A DNA stretch of 64,000 nucleotides from Pelagibius sp. Its GTDB lineage: Bacteria; Pseudomonadota; Alphaproteobacteria; Kiloniellales; Kiloniellaceae. A program made the translations under genes and the position numbers. This document shows positions 11,962-21,617 of the stretch, one piece after another. The notes beneath the pieces are model-generated. The model did not search any database and was not told the DNA's origin. It saw only the letters and a list, made by a program, of their open reading frames with translations. Numbering within the stretch: the stretch's first letter is position 1; each line of letters begins with the position of its first letter. The DNA is taken from contig NZ_JANQOI010000183.1 in the NCBI RefSeq assembly GCF_028289705.1, positions 1 through 64,000 of the forward strand. Direction: 5' to 3'.

Positions 11962-13602
11962 ATGAGTTCCGCTGTCGAGACGGCCTTCGCAGATCTACGC
12001 GCGCACCACGGCGCCATCAAGGATCGCCACCTGCGCGATCTCTTCGCCGAGGACCCGGAGCGTTTCGAGCGCTTCTCCCTGCGGCTCGACGATCTGCTGC
12101 TCGACTACTCCAAGAACCGCATCCTGGCCGAGACCATGGAGAGGCTGTTGGCCCTGGCGCGGGCGGCCGGTGTGGAAGCGGCGCGCGATGCCATGTTCGC
12201 CGGCGAGAAGATCAACGTGACCGAGGGGCGGGCGGTGCTCCACACGGCGCTGCGCAACCGCTCCGACCGCGTGGTGCTGGTGGACGGCCGCGATGTCATG
12301 GGCGACGTGCGTTCAGTGCTTGAGGCCACGGCCGCTTTCGCCGACGGCGTGCGCGACGGCGCCCTGACCGCCGCCACCGGGGAGCGTTTCACCGACGTGG
12401 TGAACATCGGCATCGGCGGCTCAGACCTCGGGCCCGCCATGGTGACCCGGGCGCTCTCGCCTTACGGCAGGGCCGAGCTGCGGTGCCACTTCGTCTCCAA
12501 CGTCGACGGCGCCCATCTCTCCGACACCCTGCAGCGGCTCGATCCGCGGCGCACCCTCTTCCTGGTCGCCTCCAAGACCTTCACCACCCTCGAGACCATG
12601 ACCAACGCCCGCTCGGCGCGGTCCTGGCTGGTGGCGGCCCTGGGCGAGGAGGCGGTGGGCGCGCACTTCGCGGCGATCTCGACCAATTTGGAGGCGGTGG
12701 CCGCCTTCGGCATCGGCGCGGAGCGCACCTTCGGCTTCTGGGATTGGGTCGGCGGGCGCTACTCCGTCTGGTCGGCCATCGGCCTGCCGGTGATGATCGC
12801 CATCGGCCCGGCGCGCTTCAGCGAGTTCCTCCAGGGCGCCTTCGAGATGGACGAGCACTTCCGGACGGCGCCGCTGGCAGAGAACCTGCCGACCGTCCTG
12901 GCCCTGCTCGGCGTCTGGTACCGCAACCTCTGGGGTTTCGGATCGCACGCCGTCCTGCCTTACGACCAGCGCTTCGAGCGCTTTGCCGCCTACCTGCAGC
13001 AGCTCGACATGGAGTCCAACGGCAAGTCCGTGACCCTTGGCGGGGGGGCGGTCGGCCTGGACAGCGGGCCGGTGGTCTGGGGCGAACCGGGGACCAACGG
13101 CCAGCACGCCTTCTACCAACTGATCCATCAGGGCAGCAGTGTCATCCCCTGCGACTTCCTGGTGGCGGCGGAAGCGCAGGAGCAACTGGGCGATCATCAT
13201 CCCATGCTGCTGGCCAACTGCCTCGCCCAGAGCGAGGCCCTGATGCGTGGCAAGACGGCTGAGGAAGTGCGCGCCGAACTGTCCGCCGCCGGCAAGTCCG
13301 ACGAGGAGATCGCGGCGCTGACCCCCCACAAGGTCTTCGCCGGCAACCGGCCCAGCAACACGCTCATCTACCGCCGGCTCGACCCCCGCACCCTGGGGCG
13401 GCTCATCGCCCTCTACGAGCACAAGGTCTTCGTCCAGGGCCGGATCTGGGACATCAACTCCTTCGATCAGTGGGGCGTCGAGCTGGGCAAGCAACTGGCC
13501 GGCGAACTGTTGCCCATGGTGAAGGGCGAGGCCGCTATCAGTGGCCGCGACGCCTCCACCAGCGGCCTGCTCACCGCAATCGCCAAGTTGCGTACGAGTT
13601 AG
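11962..13602 (+). CDS. pgi: Glucose-6-phosphate isomerase
   Basis: Interconverts glucose-6-phosphate and fructose-6-phosphate. The 546-residue length fits the large bacterial/eukaryotic Pgi class. Signatures include [11 protein letters not shown] near residue 150, the phosphate-binding [13 protein letters not shown] near 208, [13 protein letters not shown] near 265, the catalytic-Glu region MESNGKSV near 353 and the His-containing [13 protein letters not shown] near 385. It lies 16 bases after eda and closes the operon. Its presence lets fructose-6-phosphate from gluconeogenesis or fructose feed back into the Entner-Doudoroff route. Confidence 0.95.
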   Translation: MSSAVETAFADLRAHHGAIKDRHLRDLFAEDPERFERFSLRLDDLLLDYSKNRILAETMERLLALARAAGVEAARDAMFAGEKINVTEGRAVLHTALRNRSDRVVLVDGRDVMGDVRSVLEATAAFADGVRDGALTAATGERFTDVVNIGIGGSDLGPAMVTRALSPYGRAELRCHFVSNVDGAHLSDTLQRLDPRRTLFLVASKTFTTLETMTNARSARSWLVAALGEEAVGAHFAAISTNLEAVAAFGIGAERTFGFWDWVGGRYSVWSAIGLPVMIAIGPARFSEFLQGAFEMDEHFRTAPLAENLPTVLALLGVWYRNLWGFGSHAVLPYDQRFERFAAYLQQLDMESNGKSVTLGGGAVGLDSGPVVWGEPGTNGQHAFYQLIHQGSSVIPCDFLVAAEAQEQLGDHHPMLLANCLAQSEALMRGKTAEEVRAELSAAGKSDEEIAALTPHKVFAGNRPSNTLIYRRLDPRTLGRLIALYEHKVFVQGRIWDINSFDQWGVELGKQLAGELLPMVKGEAAISGRDASTSGLLTAIAKLRTS

Positions 13603-13617
13603 ACACTTAGGAGCCCT

Positions 13618-13757
13618 TCTCAATTGTCACCCTTGGGCTTGTCACAAGGGTCCATCGTTCAGCCGCACGGGCTCATCGGCCTTGATCTCCATAGCTTGCC
13701 TCTTAGCGGGCAGAACCATGGATGCTCGGGACAAGCCCAAGCATGACGATTGAGAAT
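13618..13757 (+). repeat. Dispersed palindromic repeat, copy 1 (diverged)
   Basis: Its ends, TCAATTGTCA..CTTGGGCTTG and CAAGCCCAAGC..GATTGAGA, are inverted repeats, and the right half (CATGGATGCTCGGGACAAGCCC) resembles the core of the copies at 21618, 41029 and 60136. It lies just downstream of pgi, where its stem could also end the operon transcript. Confidence 0.6.
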
Positions 13758-13781
13758 TGGTGAGCGTTTTTTTGCGCTTCC

Positions 13782-14525
13782 CTAAAACGCCGCGGCACCG
13801 CCGTCGGCGGGGATGATGGTGCCGTTGACGTAGCTGGCGTCGTCGGAGGCGAGGAAGGCCGCCAGGGCCGCGACCTCCTCAGGCCGGCCCGGGCGCACCT
13901 GCCACTGCTGGTCGGCCTCTTCGGTCATGCCGAGGCCGCGGGTGCGCTCGGTGAGCACCGGGCCCGGCGCGATGGCGTTGACGCGGATGCCCATGGGCAG
14001 ACACTGGAGCGCCATGGCCTTGGTCAGAACCACGATGCCGCCCTTGGCCGAGGAATATGCGTCGGCGCCCTCAGTGCCCTTCATGGCGCGGATCGAGGTG
14101 GTGTTGATCACCGCACCGCCGCCGGCCGCGCGGATGTGAGGAACTGCGAGGCGGCTGCAGAGGAAGGTGCCGTAGAGATCGACGGAGATGGTGCGCCAGA
14201 ACTCCTCCGGCGCGATGTCCAGAAAGCTGCCGTCGCGGGCGGTGGCGCCGCCGGCGTTGTTGTAGAGCACCTCCAGTCCGCCGAAGTGGGCGACGGAACG
14301 GGCGACCGCCGTCTCCACCGCCTCGGGCCGGGTGATGTCGGTCTCCAGGAACAGACACGCGCCGCCGGCGGCTTCCACGGCAGCGGCGCTGCGCTCCCCG
14401 GCCTCCCGGTCGATTTCCAGGATGGTGACCTTGGCGCCTTCGCGGGCGAAGAGGACCGCCGAGGCGGCGCCGATGCCGTTGCCCCCGCCGGTGATGACGG
14501 CGCGCTTTCCCTCCAGACGTCCCAT
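13782..14525 (-). CDS. Short-chain dehydrogenase/reductase (SDR), classical
   Basis: A 247-residue NAD(P)-dependent oxidoreductase. The Rossmann motif TGGGNGIG covers residues 12-19, NNAG is at 89-92, and the catalytic triad is Ser144, Tyr157 and Lys161 (YSSAK). The acidic ILEID after strand 2 favours NAD+ over NADP+. The C-terminal VNGTIIPADGG is typical of the FabG/glucose dehydrogenase-like group. It is monocistronic, or the last gene of the minus-strand run. Substrate cannot be told from sequence. Confidence 0.85.
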   Translation of the reverse strand: MGRLEGKRAVITGGGNGIGAASAVLFAREGAKVTILEIDREAGERSAAAVEAAGGACLFLETDITRPEAVETAVARSVAHFGGLEVLYNNAGGATARDGSFLDIAPEEFWRTISVDLYGTFLCSRLAVPHIRAAGGGAVINTTSIRAMKGTEGADAYSSAKGGIVVLTKAMALQCLPMGIRVNAIAPGPVLTERTRGLGMTEEADQQWQVRPGRPEEVAALAAFLASDDASYVNGTIIPADGGAAAF

Positions 14526-14586
14526 TCCAGCTATCTCACATTCGTCGTTGAGTAATGACTGTTTGAGGCAGACCTAGAAATGCCTC

Positions 14587-15306
14587 CTAAAAGCATTGCC
14601 AATCGAATGCCCACCGGTTCCGCTGTGTCTTGTGCCGCCCGAAACAGACAACGCCGCCATCGCCCCAGGACCACTGCGCCTTGGGTTCACTTGCGATCTG
14701 CCACGCGAACTCGAACCCTTGCATTCCTGGAGCGTAGTCCCAGCAAGGTTCCGACTGACAGCAGCTTGGCCAGCCGCCGAGCTTGGTATTGACCCGGTTC
14801 TGCTCCCAGCCGAGTTCGTAGTATCGGTCCTTAAGGTTCTCCGGCATGTCGTCCGGCAGGAGATCGTGTGTCGGATAGTCATCGACGGCCTTGCCAAAGG
14901 AAATCGGAAAAGGGCGTGGGCAACGGTCGAGTTCAGGAGCCGTCAAGGGCACCAGATCATCCAGCGACGCATAGCTTCGAACACACCAACCGATCCCTTC
15001 GCTTTCCATCGGCTCTTCCGCATGGAAGTCCTCGATATAGGCGAAGTCTGGAGTAACAAAGGCGGCCAGCAAAGCGATGCCATCAAGAGGCGCCGGTCGA
15101 TCGCGGCATTCGGTGAGGTTGATCTGGCAGATCGGGGCGAGGGGCTGACCACGGTAAGAGGGCCAGGTTTCACCCTTGGCGCCCACAACGACACGCCCGA
15201 ACCAGGAGGCCGTGGGGTCGTTCGCTGGTTGTCCGCCCAGCACAGCGACTATTGCCGGTCGCGCGAGTTCGGTTTTCCAGTATTGCTCGCTGGTCTTGTC
15301 CGTCAT
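14587..15306 (-). CDS. DUF1963 (YwqG-like) protein
   Basis: This 239-residue soluble protein resembles the DUF1963/YwqG family: an N-terminal mixed alpha/beta region (WFGRVVVGAKGETWP, PLAPICQINL) and a C-terminal half with the family-typical KLGGWPSCCQ and the final WGDGGVVCFGR segment. Function is unknown in the family. The start is the ATG giving MTDKTSEQYW, because it forms an ATGA overlap with the stop of the upstream LysR gene, so the two proteins should be translated together. G+C is somewhat lower than in neighbours. Confidence 0.72.
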   Translation of the reverse strand: MTDKTSEQYWKTELARPAIVAVLGGQPANDPTASWFGRVVVGAKGETWPSYRGQPLAPICQINLTECRDRPAPLDGIALLAAFVTPDFAYIEDFHAEEPMESEGIGWCVRSYASLDDLVPLTAPELDRCPRPFPISFGKAVDDYPTHDLLPDDMPENLKDRYYELGWEQNRVNTKLGGWPSCCQSEPCWDYAPGMQGFEFAWQIASEPKAQWSWGDGGVVCFGRHKTQRNRWAFDWQCF

Positions 15307-16301
15307 TGTGCTGTTTTGGTTCGCGCCGCGTTGGCAAGTGGCTCTTCCGGCCAGACGATCTCTTCGGAGAGCCAAGGGAGTGCGGCGAAGAGGTCCGGCA
15401 GACAGCGGTCTTTCAGGATGTTCCGGGTCGCCTCGGCCAACAGGGTGGCGGTGGTGCCGAGATCGCCGCGCCGGGCGACCAGGGACACCGGCCTTGAGAA
15501 GCGCCCGCGGGGCATGGGCTCGATGCGCAGGCGGTCGAGGCGCCCGCGCTCGTGCAGCAGGCAGAGCGGGGTGGAGAGGCTCCAGCCCATGCCGTCGGCG
15601 ACGGCGGCAAGCTGGCTGGCCGCGGTGTCGAACTCGGCCCCGATGGGCACGTTGAGGCGCAGGCGGTTGAGCTGGCCTTCGATCTGGCGGCCGATGCCCG
15701 AGCGTAGGGAGTAGCGCACGAAGGGCAATGCGGTCAGGGTCTCCAGCGGATCGACCGGCCCGCCGTAGCTTGCCGGCAACGCCAGGACGAAGGGCTCGGT
15801 GAGGATGGGGTGGGCCTCAAGGCCCTCGATGCCGTCCAGCTCGTCGGTGGTGGTGACCACTGCGTCCACCGTGTGGTTCATCAGCGCGGCGTGATTGTCG
15901 GGAGAGATGCCGGCCCAGATGCGCCAGCGCTTGGCCAGGGGCCGTTGTTCGGCCACCAGGGCCGGGCCGACGGCATTGGCGACGCTGTCGGCCATGGCCA
16001 GGGTCAGGCTGCTCAGCGGTTCCGTCTCCCGGTCCCGAAGGCTGCGCAGAAGCTCTCCGGCTTCGGCCAGCATCACCCGGCCGCGCTCGTAGAGACCAGT
16101 ACCGGCGGCGGTGAGGGCGAGAGGCCGCACCGAGCGGTCAAAGAGCGCGCAGCCCAGAGCCTCTTCGAGGTTGCCGACGATCTGGGAGACGGTGGATTGG
16201 GTGAGGCCCAGGCGTTTCGCCGCCTGGGTCATTCCGCCCGTCTCGGTCACCAGGACGAAGACACGAATCGCCTTTAGATCAAAGCCTTGCGGCAGGTCCA
16301 T
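15303..16301 (-). CDS. LysR-type transcriptional regulator
   Basis: A 332-residue regulator with an N-terminal winged helix-turn-helix (about residues 10-65, RVFVLVTETGGMTQAAKRLG then STVSQIVGNLE) and a periplasmic-binding-protein-like effector domain. Its gene follows soxG on the same strand after about 50 bases and precedes the DUF1963 gene with a four-base overlap. It may control the sarcosine oxidase operon or the DUF1963 gene; unlike most LysR genes it is not divergent from an obvious target. Confidence 0.85.
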   Translation of the reverse strand: MDLPQGFDLKAIRVFVLVTETGGMTQAAKRLGLTQSTVSQIVGNLEEALGCALFDRSVRPLALTAAGTGLYERGRVMLAEAGELLRSLRDRETEPLSSLTLAMADSVANAVGPALVAEQRPLAKRWRIWAGISPDNHAALMNHTVDAVVTTTDELDGIEGLEAHPILTEPFVLALPASYGGPVDPLETLTALPFVRYSLRSGIGRQIEGQLNRLRLNVPIGAEFDTAASQLAAVADGMGWSLSTPLCLLHERGRLDRLRIEPMPRGRFSRPVSLVARRGDLGTTATLLAEATRNILKDRCLPDLFAALPWLSEEIVWPEEPLANAARTKTAQ

Positions 16302-16352
16302 AAGAAATCAGCCGAAGCGGCCCCCGGGACGAAGGCCGCTGCGCGGCCGTGG

Positions 16353-16955
16353 TCAGGCGCTGCCGGGCGGGTCGACGCGATAACCGGTTTCCGATGCCGC
16401 CTCGGTGAGCCAGTCCCAGAACGATAGCGCGAAGCCGCGGAAGACATAAAGGTCGAAGCTGTCAGCCGAAATCCGACGCACCAGCACGCCGACTTCGTGG
16501 ATCACCGACTGGGCCACCTCCAGCGGGGGAAAGCGCTCGATATCCAGATCGAGGGCGAGGCCCTTGGCCAGCACCCAGGTGGCTTTCGGACCGGTGACGC
16601 GAATGCAGCAGCGGGCGTGGCCGAGGTCGGTGACCGCGCCGAGGTCCGCCCCGATCACCGCGCCCAGTTTGTCCGGCAAGGCCGGGTCGCCGCTCTCGAT
16701 CAGGAAGCGGCCCGGGCCGATGGCCATGATGGTGGTGGCCTCGCGGCTGCTGGAGCCGGAGGGCCGTTGCGGCGGCGCGCAGTGGGTGAGGGAGGCCAGC
16801 GCGTCCTCCACCTGTTCCAGGCTGTCGGGCCAGGCGGCTACCTGGACCAAACTGACGATGGGCCGTTCGCTGAGAACGACGCCGGCCTCGCCCTGGCCGG
16901 CGGCGACGATCCGGGGGTCGGTGTGGCCCTGGAGGGGAGAGATCCGGTCAGACAT
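16353..16955 (-). CDS. soxG: Sarcosine oxidase gamma subunit
   Basis: The smallest folate-type subunit of the heterotetrameric sarcosine oxidase (200 residues; family length about 200). It has the SoxG fold with the RFLIESGDPAL, ARCCIRVTGP and DLYVFRGFALSFWDWL regions. It is the last gene of soxB-soxD-soxA-soxG and its start overlaps the soxA end by eight bases, as is usual for stoichiometric subunits. Confidence 0.92.
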   Translation of the reverse strand: MSDRISPLQGHTDPRIVAAGQGEAGVVLSERPIVSLVQVAAWPDSLEQVEDALASLTHCAPPQRPSGSSSREATTIMAIGPGRFLIESGDPALPDKLGAVIGADLGAVTDLGHARCCIRVTGPKATWVLAKGLALDLDIERFPPLEVAQSVIHEVGVLVRRISADSFDLYVFRGFALSFWDWLTEAASETGYRVDPPGSA

Positions 16956-19953
16956 GCATGCGGCTCCCTTCCGGATCGAAGAAGTGGGAGGCGACCACCT
17001 CCACGCCCACCTCGTGGCCCTTCAGCGGATAGCTGGCGACCAGGTGCTGGCCGATGCGGTCGCGCCCATTCTCCAGGAGGCCGAGGGCGATGTACTTCTC
17101 CAGGGCCGGGCTGTAGGTGGAGGAGGTGATGTGGCCGAGGCTGCGCGGCGGCGCCGAGGCGCCGTTCGCTTCGACCAGATGAGAGCCGGAGCGGATCGGC
17201 TGGCCGTCGCGGGAAACCAGGCCCACCAATTTGAGGCGCCGCGGCTCCACCAGGCCCTCGCGGTCCATCATGGCGCTGCCGATGTAGGCTTTCTTGCGGG
17301 AGGTCATGCCCGCGAGGCCCAGGTCCTCCGCCGTGGTGCGGCCGTCCAGTTCGGGCCCGGCGACATGGCCTTTCTCGATGCGCAGCGTGCCCAGGGCTTC
17401 CAGCCCGTAGGCGACGATGCCGAAGGGCTCGCCCGCCGCCATGATCTTGCGCCAGACCGCCTCGCCAAAGTGGGCGCCGGAGTAGACCTCATAGGCCAGC
17501 TCGCCGGAGAAACTGAGTCGCGCGACCAGTACCGGAATGCCGTCCAGCTTGCCTTCGCGCACCCCCATGAAGGGAAATGCCTCGTTCGACATGTCGATGT
17601 CGTCGACCACGGTGGCCAGGACATCGCGGGTGCGCGGCCCGGAGATCGCCATGGCCGCCCACTGCTCGCTGACCGAGGTGACCGCCACCTTCAGCTCGGG
17701 CCAGACCGCGGCCAGCAGGAACTCGAGCTGTGCCAGCACCGGCGCCGCGTTGGCGGTGGTGGTGGTCATGAGGAAGCGGTGTTCGCCCAAGCGCCAGGTG
17801 GTGCCGTCGTCCCAGAGGAAGCCGTCTTCGCGCAGCATCAGCCCGTAGCGCGCCTTGCCCTCGGGCAGCTTCAGGAAGCCGTTGGAGTAGACGCGGTTCA
17901 GGAACTCGGCGGCGTCCGGTCCCTGCACGTCGATCTTGCCGAGGGTCGAGACATCGGCCATGCCGACTGCCGCGCGCACCTGCCGCGCCTCGCGGATATA
18001 GGCCTGCTCCACGTTCTCGCCGTCGCGGCGGTAGACCCGCGGGCGCTGCCAGACTCCCACCTCCATCATGTCGGCGCCCTGGGCGACGTGCCAGTCGTGC
18101 ATGGGCGTGCGCCGCAGCGGGCGGAAGTGGGCACTGCGGGCCTGGCCCGCCAGCGCCCCCAGGGTCACCGGCGTGTAGGGCGGGCGGAAGCGGGTGGTGC
18201 CAACCTGCGGAATGGCCAGCCCGCTCTCCTGCGCCATCAGGGCGAGGCCCGCCATGTTGGAGGTCTTGCCCTGGTCGGTGGCCATGCCGAGGGTGGTGTA
18301 GCGCTTCAGGTGCTCCACCGAGCGGAAGCCTTCGCGGTGGGCGAGGCTGACGTCGGCGGCGGTGACGTCGTGCTGCAGGTCGACGAAGGCCTTGCCCTTG
18401 CCGCCGTTCTTGGAGGGCGCGCGGGCATCCCAGACCGGCAGCACGGCGTCGCAGAAGACTTCCTCCATAACGGCGGGGAGGGAAACCGGGCTGATGGCGA
18501 AGCCGCAGGCGCGGGCCGCTTCTGTACCGGCACGGGCACCGGCGGCAAGACAGGCGGCAGTGGCCATCTCGCCGTTGCAGGCGCCGGCCGCGAGCCAGGG
18601 CTGGGTGGGCTCGCCGGGCAGGAAAGCGGCCAGTCCCTCGTGCCAGCGCGCGGGACCGCTGGCCTGGCTGGCCAAGTGGATGGTCGGCGTCCAGCCGCCG
18701 CTCACCGCCAGGCAATCGACCGCCAAGGTCCGGGGCAGCCGGTCCTGTACGCCGCCGGCAGGGTCATAGGGCCGGACCTCAATGCCGGTCAGCTTCCGGC
18801 CGCCGCGGGCCCGGGTCACCACCTGGCCGGTCAGCAACTCGGCGCCGGAGGCTTCGGCAACGGCGCGCGCGGCGGCGCCGATCTCGGGCCGCGGGTCGAC
18901 CACGGCCACCACCTCGATCCCGGCGGCAGACAGCGCCTCGACGGTGCGGTAGGCGCCGTCGTGGTTCGCGAATAGCGCCACCCGGTGGCCAGGCGCGACC
19001 CCGAAGCGCTCGACATAGATCCGCGCGGCGTCGGCCAGCAGGATGCCCGGCTTGTCGTTGTCGGCGAAGACCAGCGGCCGCTCGATGGCACCGCTTGCGA
19101 TCACCAGGCGCTTGGCACGGATGGTCCAGTGACGCTGGCGCGGCATGCCCTCGGTGGGGGCCGCCAGATGGTCGGCCACCCGTTCCACGGCGCCGAAGGT
19201 GTTGTCGTCGTAATACCCGTAGATCGTGGTGCGGGGCAGCAGCGTGACGTTGGGCAGGGCCGCCAGCACCGCCAGGGCCGAGCGGCACCAAGCATCGCCG
19301 CTGCTGTCACCGACTTGCAGGGCCGACCCACGCAGGCTGCCGCCCATGGCCGCCTGCTCGTCGGCGAGGACGACCCGGGCACCGCTGCCGGCGGCGGCCA
19401 GGGCCGCCATCAGCCCAGCGGGGCCGGCGCCGGCGATCAGCAGGTCACAAAATGCATTCGTCTCCTCGTAGCGGTCCGGGTCGGCCAGCCGTGTGGCCGC
19501 GCCCATGCCCGCCGCCTTGCGGATGAAGTGTTCATAGATCATCCAGGCCTTGCGGGTCGGGCCCATGAAGGTCTTGTAGTAGAAGCCGGCGGAGAGCAGC
19601 GGCCCGGCCAGGCCGTTCAGCGCCATGACGTCGAGGCCGAGGGAGGGCCAGCGGTTCTGGCTCTTGGCCTCCAGGCCCTCGAAAAGCTCCACGACAGGCG
19701 CCTTGCAGTTGGGCTCGCTGCGTGCACCGGCGCGCAGAGTGACCAGGGCGTTGGGCTCCTCCACGCCGGCGGAGAACAGGCCCCGGGGCCGGTGATACTT
19801 GAAGCTGCGGCCCATGATGTCGACGCCGGCGGCCAGCAGGGCCGAGGCCAGGGTATCGCCGGCGAAGCCGCGGTAAGACTTTCCGTCGAAGGTGAAGTTC
19901 AGCGGCCGGTCGCGGTCGACCAGGCCGCCGCTGTCGAGACGATAGCCGCTCAT
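16948..19953 (-). CDS. soxA: Sarcosine oxidase alpha subunit
   Basis: The 1001-residue large subunit of heterotetrameric sarcosine oxidase, which demethylates sarcosine to glycine, transferring the methyl carbon to tetrahydrofolate and producing H2O2. Order: a ferredoxin-like N-terminal segment (FTFDGKSYRGFAGDTLASALL, about 20-45), a FAD/NAD-binding domain with IAGAGPAGLMAA near residue 173, and a C-terminal aminomethyltransferase (GCV_T) domain from about residue 610 with the folate-binding region (MADVSTLGKIDVQGPDA, GELAYEVY). It overlaps soxD by four bases and soxG by eight. Confidence 0.95.
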   Translation of the reverse strand: MSGYRLDSGGLVDRDRPLNFTFDGKSYRGFAGDTLASALLAAGVDIMGRSFKYHRPRGLFSAGVEEPNALVTLRAGARSEPNCKAPVVELFEGLEAKSQNRWPSLGLDVMALNGLAGPLLSAGFYYKTFMGPTRKAWMIYEHFIRKAAGMGAATRLADPDRYEETNAFCDLLIAGAGPAGLMAALAAAGSGARVVLADEQAAMGGSLRGSALQVGDSSGDAWCRSALAVLAALPNVTLLPRTTIYGYYDDNTFGAVERVADHLAAPTEGMPRQRHWTIRAKRLVIASGAIERPLVFADNDKPGILLADAARIYVERFGVAPGHRVALFANHDGAYRTVEALSAAGIEVVAVVDPRPEIGAAARAVAEASGAELLTGQVVTRARGGRKLTGIEVRPYDPAGGVQDRLPRTLAVDCLAVSGGWTPTIHLASQASGPARWHEGLAAFLPGEPTQPWLAAGACNGEMATAACLAAGARAGTEAARACGFAISPVSLPAVMEEVFCDAVLPVWDARAPSKNGGKGKAFVDLQHDVTAADVSLAHREGFRSVEHLKRYTTLGMATDQGKTSNMAGLALMAQESGLAIPQVGTTRFRPPYTPVTLGALAGQARSAHFRPLRRTPMHDWHVAQGADMMEVGVWQRPRVYRRDGENVEQAYIREARQVRAAVGMADVSTLGKIDVQGPDAAEFLNRVYSNGFLKLPEGKARYGLMLREDGFLWDDGTTWRLGEHRFLMTTTTANAAPVLAQLEFLLAAVWPELKVAVTSVSEQWAAMAISGPRTRDVLATVVDDIDMSNEAFPFMGVREGKLDGIPVLVARLSFSGELAYEVYSGAHFGEAVWRKIMAAGEPFGIVAYGLEALGTLRIEKGHVAGPELDGRTTAEDLGLAGMTSRKKAYIGSAMMDREGLVEPRRLKLVGLVSRDGQPIRSGSHLVEANGASAPPRSLGHITSSTYSPALEKYIALGLLENGRDRIGQHLVASYPLKGHEVGVEVVASHFFDPEGSRMHV

Positions 19954-20258
19954 GCCACGTCCTGGCCTTCATCGCTGCGGCGTTTGTCCTGGTCCGCTTC
20001 CGCCCAGGGCCCGACGATCTCCGCGCCCTCGATTGCATGAGTGACGGTATTGCGGGTGACCTTCAGCCAGAGCCGGCAGCCCTGGGCATGGTGCCAGTAC
20101 TCGAGGTGAAGGCCGCGCGGGTTGGCGCGGGCGAACACGTAGTCGCACCAATCGCTCGCGCTGGCGCTGCCGGGGTCCGGCCGCTCCTTGGTGGCATCGC
20201 CGCCGTAGGTGAACTCGCCGACATCGCGCGGGCCGCAGTGGGGGCAGGGGATCAGCAT
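19950..20258 (-). CDS. soxD: Sarcosine oxidase delta subunit
   Basis: A 102-residue zinc-binding subunit. The likely zinc ligands are visible as Cys5 and Cys8 (CPHC) and His57 and Cys61 (HAQGC). ANPRGLHLEYWHH is characteristic of the family. It sits between soxB and soxA, 13 bases after soxB and overlapping soxA by four bases, in the canonical order. Confidence 0.93.
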   Translation of the reverse strand: MLIPCPHCGPRDVGEFTYGGDATKERPDPGSASASDWCDYVFARANPRGLHLEYWHHAQGCRLWLKVTRNTVTHAIEGAEIVGPWAEADQDKRRSDEGQDVA

Positions 20259-20271
20259 GGGCGCGGTCCTC

Positions 20272-21531
20272 TCAATGCAGCCGCGGTTGCGGGCCAGCGC
20301 CGCGCTCGTCGATCACCCGGCCCTGACAGAAGCGGTCGAGGGTGAAGGCGGCGTTCAGCAGGTGGGGCTCTTCCTTGGCCAGGGTCCAGGCGAAGCACCA
20401 GCCCGAGGCCGGCGTCGCCTTGAAGCCGCCGTAGCACCAGCCGGCGTTGATGTAGAGCCCTTCGACGGGCCCCTTGCAGATGATCGGGCTGCCGTCCATG
20501 GACATGTCCATGATGCCGCCCCAACTGCGCAGCAGCCGCAGGCGCGCCAGGTTGGGGAACATGGTCACCGCCGCCGCGGCGACGTGCTTGACGACGGGCA
20601 GGTTGCCGCGCTGGGCGTAGGAGTTGTAGCCGTCGATGTCGCCGCCGAAGACCAGGCCGCCCTTGTCGGACTGGGAGATGTAGAGATGTCCGGCGCCGTA
20701 GGTCACCACCGTGTCGATGAGCGGCTTCAGTGGTTCGGAGACGAAGGCCTGGAGCACGTGGCTCTCGATGGGCAGGCCGTTGAGGCCCGCCTTCTCCAGC
20801 ACTGCCGAGGAGTTGCCGGCGACCGCCACCCCCACCTTGCCGGCGCGGATGGTGCCGCGGCTGGTCTCGACGCCGACGATGGCCCCGCCCTCGCGCAGGA
20901 AGCCGGTGACCTCGCAGTTCTCGACGATGTCGACGCCCTGGCGGTCAGCGCCGTAGGCATAGCCCCAGGCCACCGCGTCGTGGCGCGCCGTGCCGCCGCG
21001 CGGCTGTAGCAGGCCGCCCTCGATGGGAAAGCGGGTGTTGCGGGACATGTCCAGCCCCGGCACGAACTTGGCCACGGCGTCCCGGTCCAACAGCTCGGCG
21101 TCGATACCGTTGAGGCGCATGGCGTTGCCGCGCCGGGCATAGCTGTCCATCTGGCCCGGCGTGTGCGCGAGGTTGAGCACGCCGCGCTGGGAGAACATGA
21201 CGTTGTAGTTCAGATCCTGGGAGAGCCCCTCCCAGAGCTTCATGGAATGCTCGTAGAAGCGGGCGTTGGGCTTCAGCATGTAGTTGGAGCGCACGATGGT
21301 GGTGTTGCGCCCGACGTTGCCACCGCCCAGCCAACCCTTCTCCAGCACGGCCACGTTGGTGATGCCGTGCTCCTTGGCGAGATAGTAGGCCGTGGCCAGG
21401 CCGTGCCCGCCGCCGCCGACGATAATCACGTCATAGGCCGGCTTGGGCTCCGGCGAGCGCCAAACCCGCTGCCAGCCGCGGTTGCCGGTCACGGCGTTCT
21501 TCAGCAGAGAAAAGACCGAATAGCGGGCCAT
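20272..21531 (-). CDS. soxB: Sarcosine oxidase beta subunit
   Basis: The 419-residue FAD/FMN-carrying catalytic subunit of heterotetrameric sarcosine oxidase. The dinucleotide fold VIIVGGGGHGLATAYYLA lies at residues 35-52. His184, in GGTARHDAVAWG, is at the position expected for the histidine that binds FMN covalently in this enzyme class. It is the first gene of the sox operon. Sarcosine arises from dimethylglycine, for which a dehydrogenase is encoded near 52.5 kb. The one-carbon genes that often accompany sox (glyA, folD, purU) are not nearby. Confidence 0.95.
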   Translation of the reverse strand: MARYSVFSLLKNAVTGNRGWQRVWRSPEPKPAYDVIIVGGGGHGLATAYYLAKEHGITNVAVLEKGWLGGGNVGRNTTIVRSNYMLKPNARFYEHSMKLWEGLSQDLNYNVMFSQRGVLNLAHTPGQMDSYARRGNAMRLNGIDAELLDRDAVAKFVPGLDMSRNTRFPIEGGLLQPRGGTARHDAVAWGYAYGADRQGVDIVENCEVTGFLREGGAIVGVETSRGTIRAGKVGVAVAGNSSAVLEKAGLNGLPIESHVLQAFVSEPLKPLIDTVVTYGAGHLYISQSDKGGLVFGGDIDGYNSYAQRGNLPVVKHVAAAAVTMFPNLARLRLLRSWGGIMDMSMDGSPIICKGPVEGLYINAGWCYGGFKATPASGWCFAWTLAKEEPHLLNAAFTLDRFCQGRVIDERGAGPQPRLH

Positions 21532-21569
21532 GCGGGAAGATCCAACCGGATGATCAGTGTCTGTCTTGA

Positions 21570-21583
21570 AACGAGCGCTCGTT
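21570..21583. promoter_or_regulatory. Perfect 14-bp palindrome upstream of soxB (candidate operator)
   Basis: AACGAGCGCTCGTT is an exact palindrome 39-52 bases before the soxB ATG. On the minus strand TTGACT (21589-21584) immediately precedes it like a -35 box, although the matching -10 is weak. Its form resembles TetR-family sites; the regulator is not identified. Confidence 0.45.
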
Positions 21584-21617
21584 AGTCAAAGCACTACGAA
21601 CCGTCACCTTGCCATAG

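Noticed and set aside
16564..18975. Very long open frame on the plus strand antisense to soxA
   Set aside because: High G+C leaves antisense frames open. The translation is Gly/Ala/Arg/His-rich without any domain, while the minus strand encodes a full sarcosine oxidase subunit.
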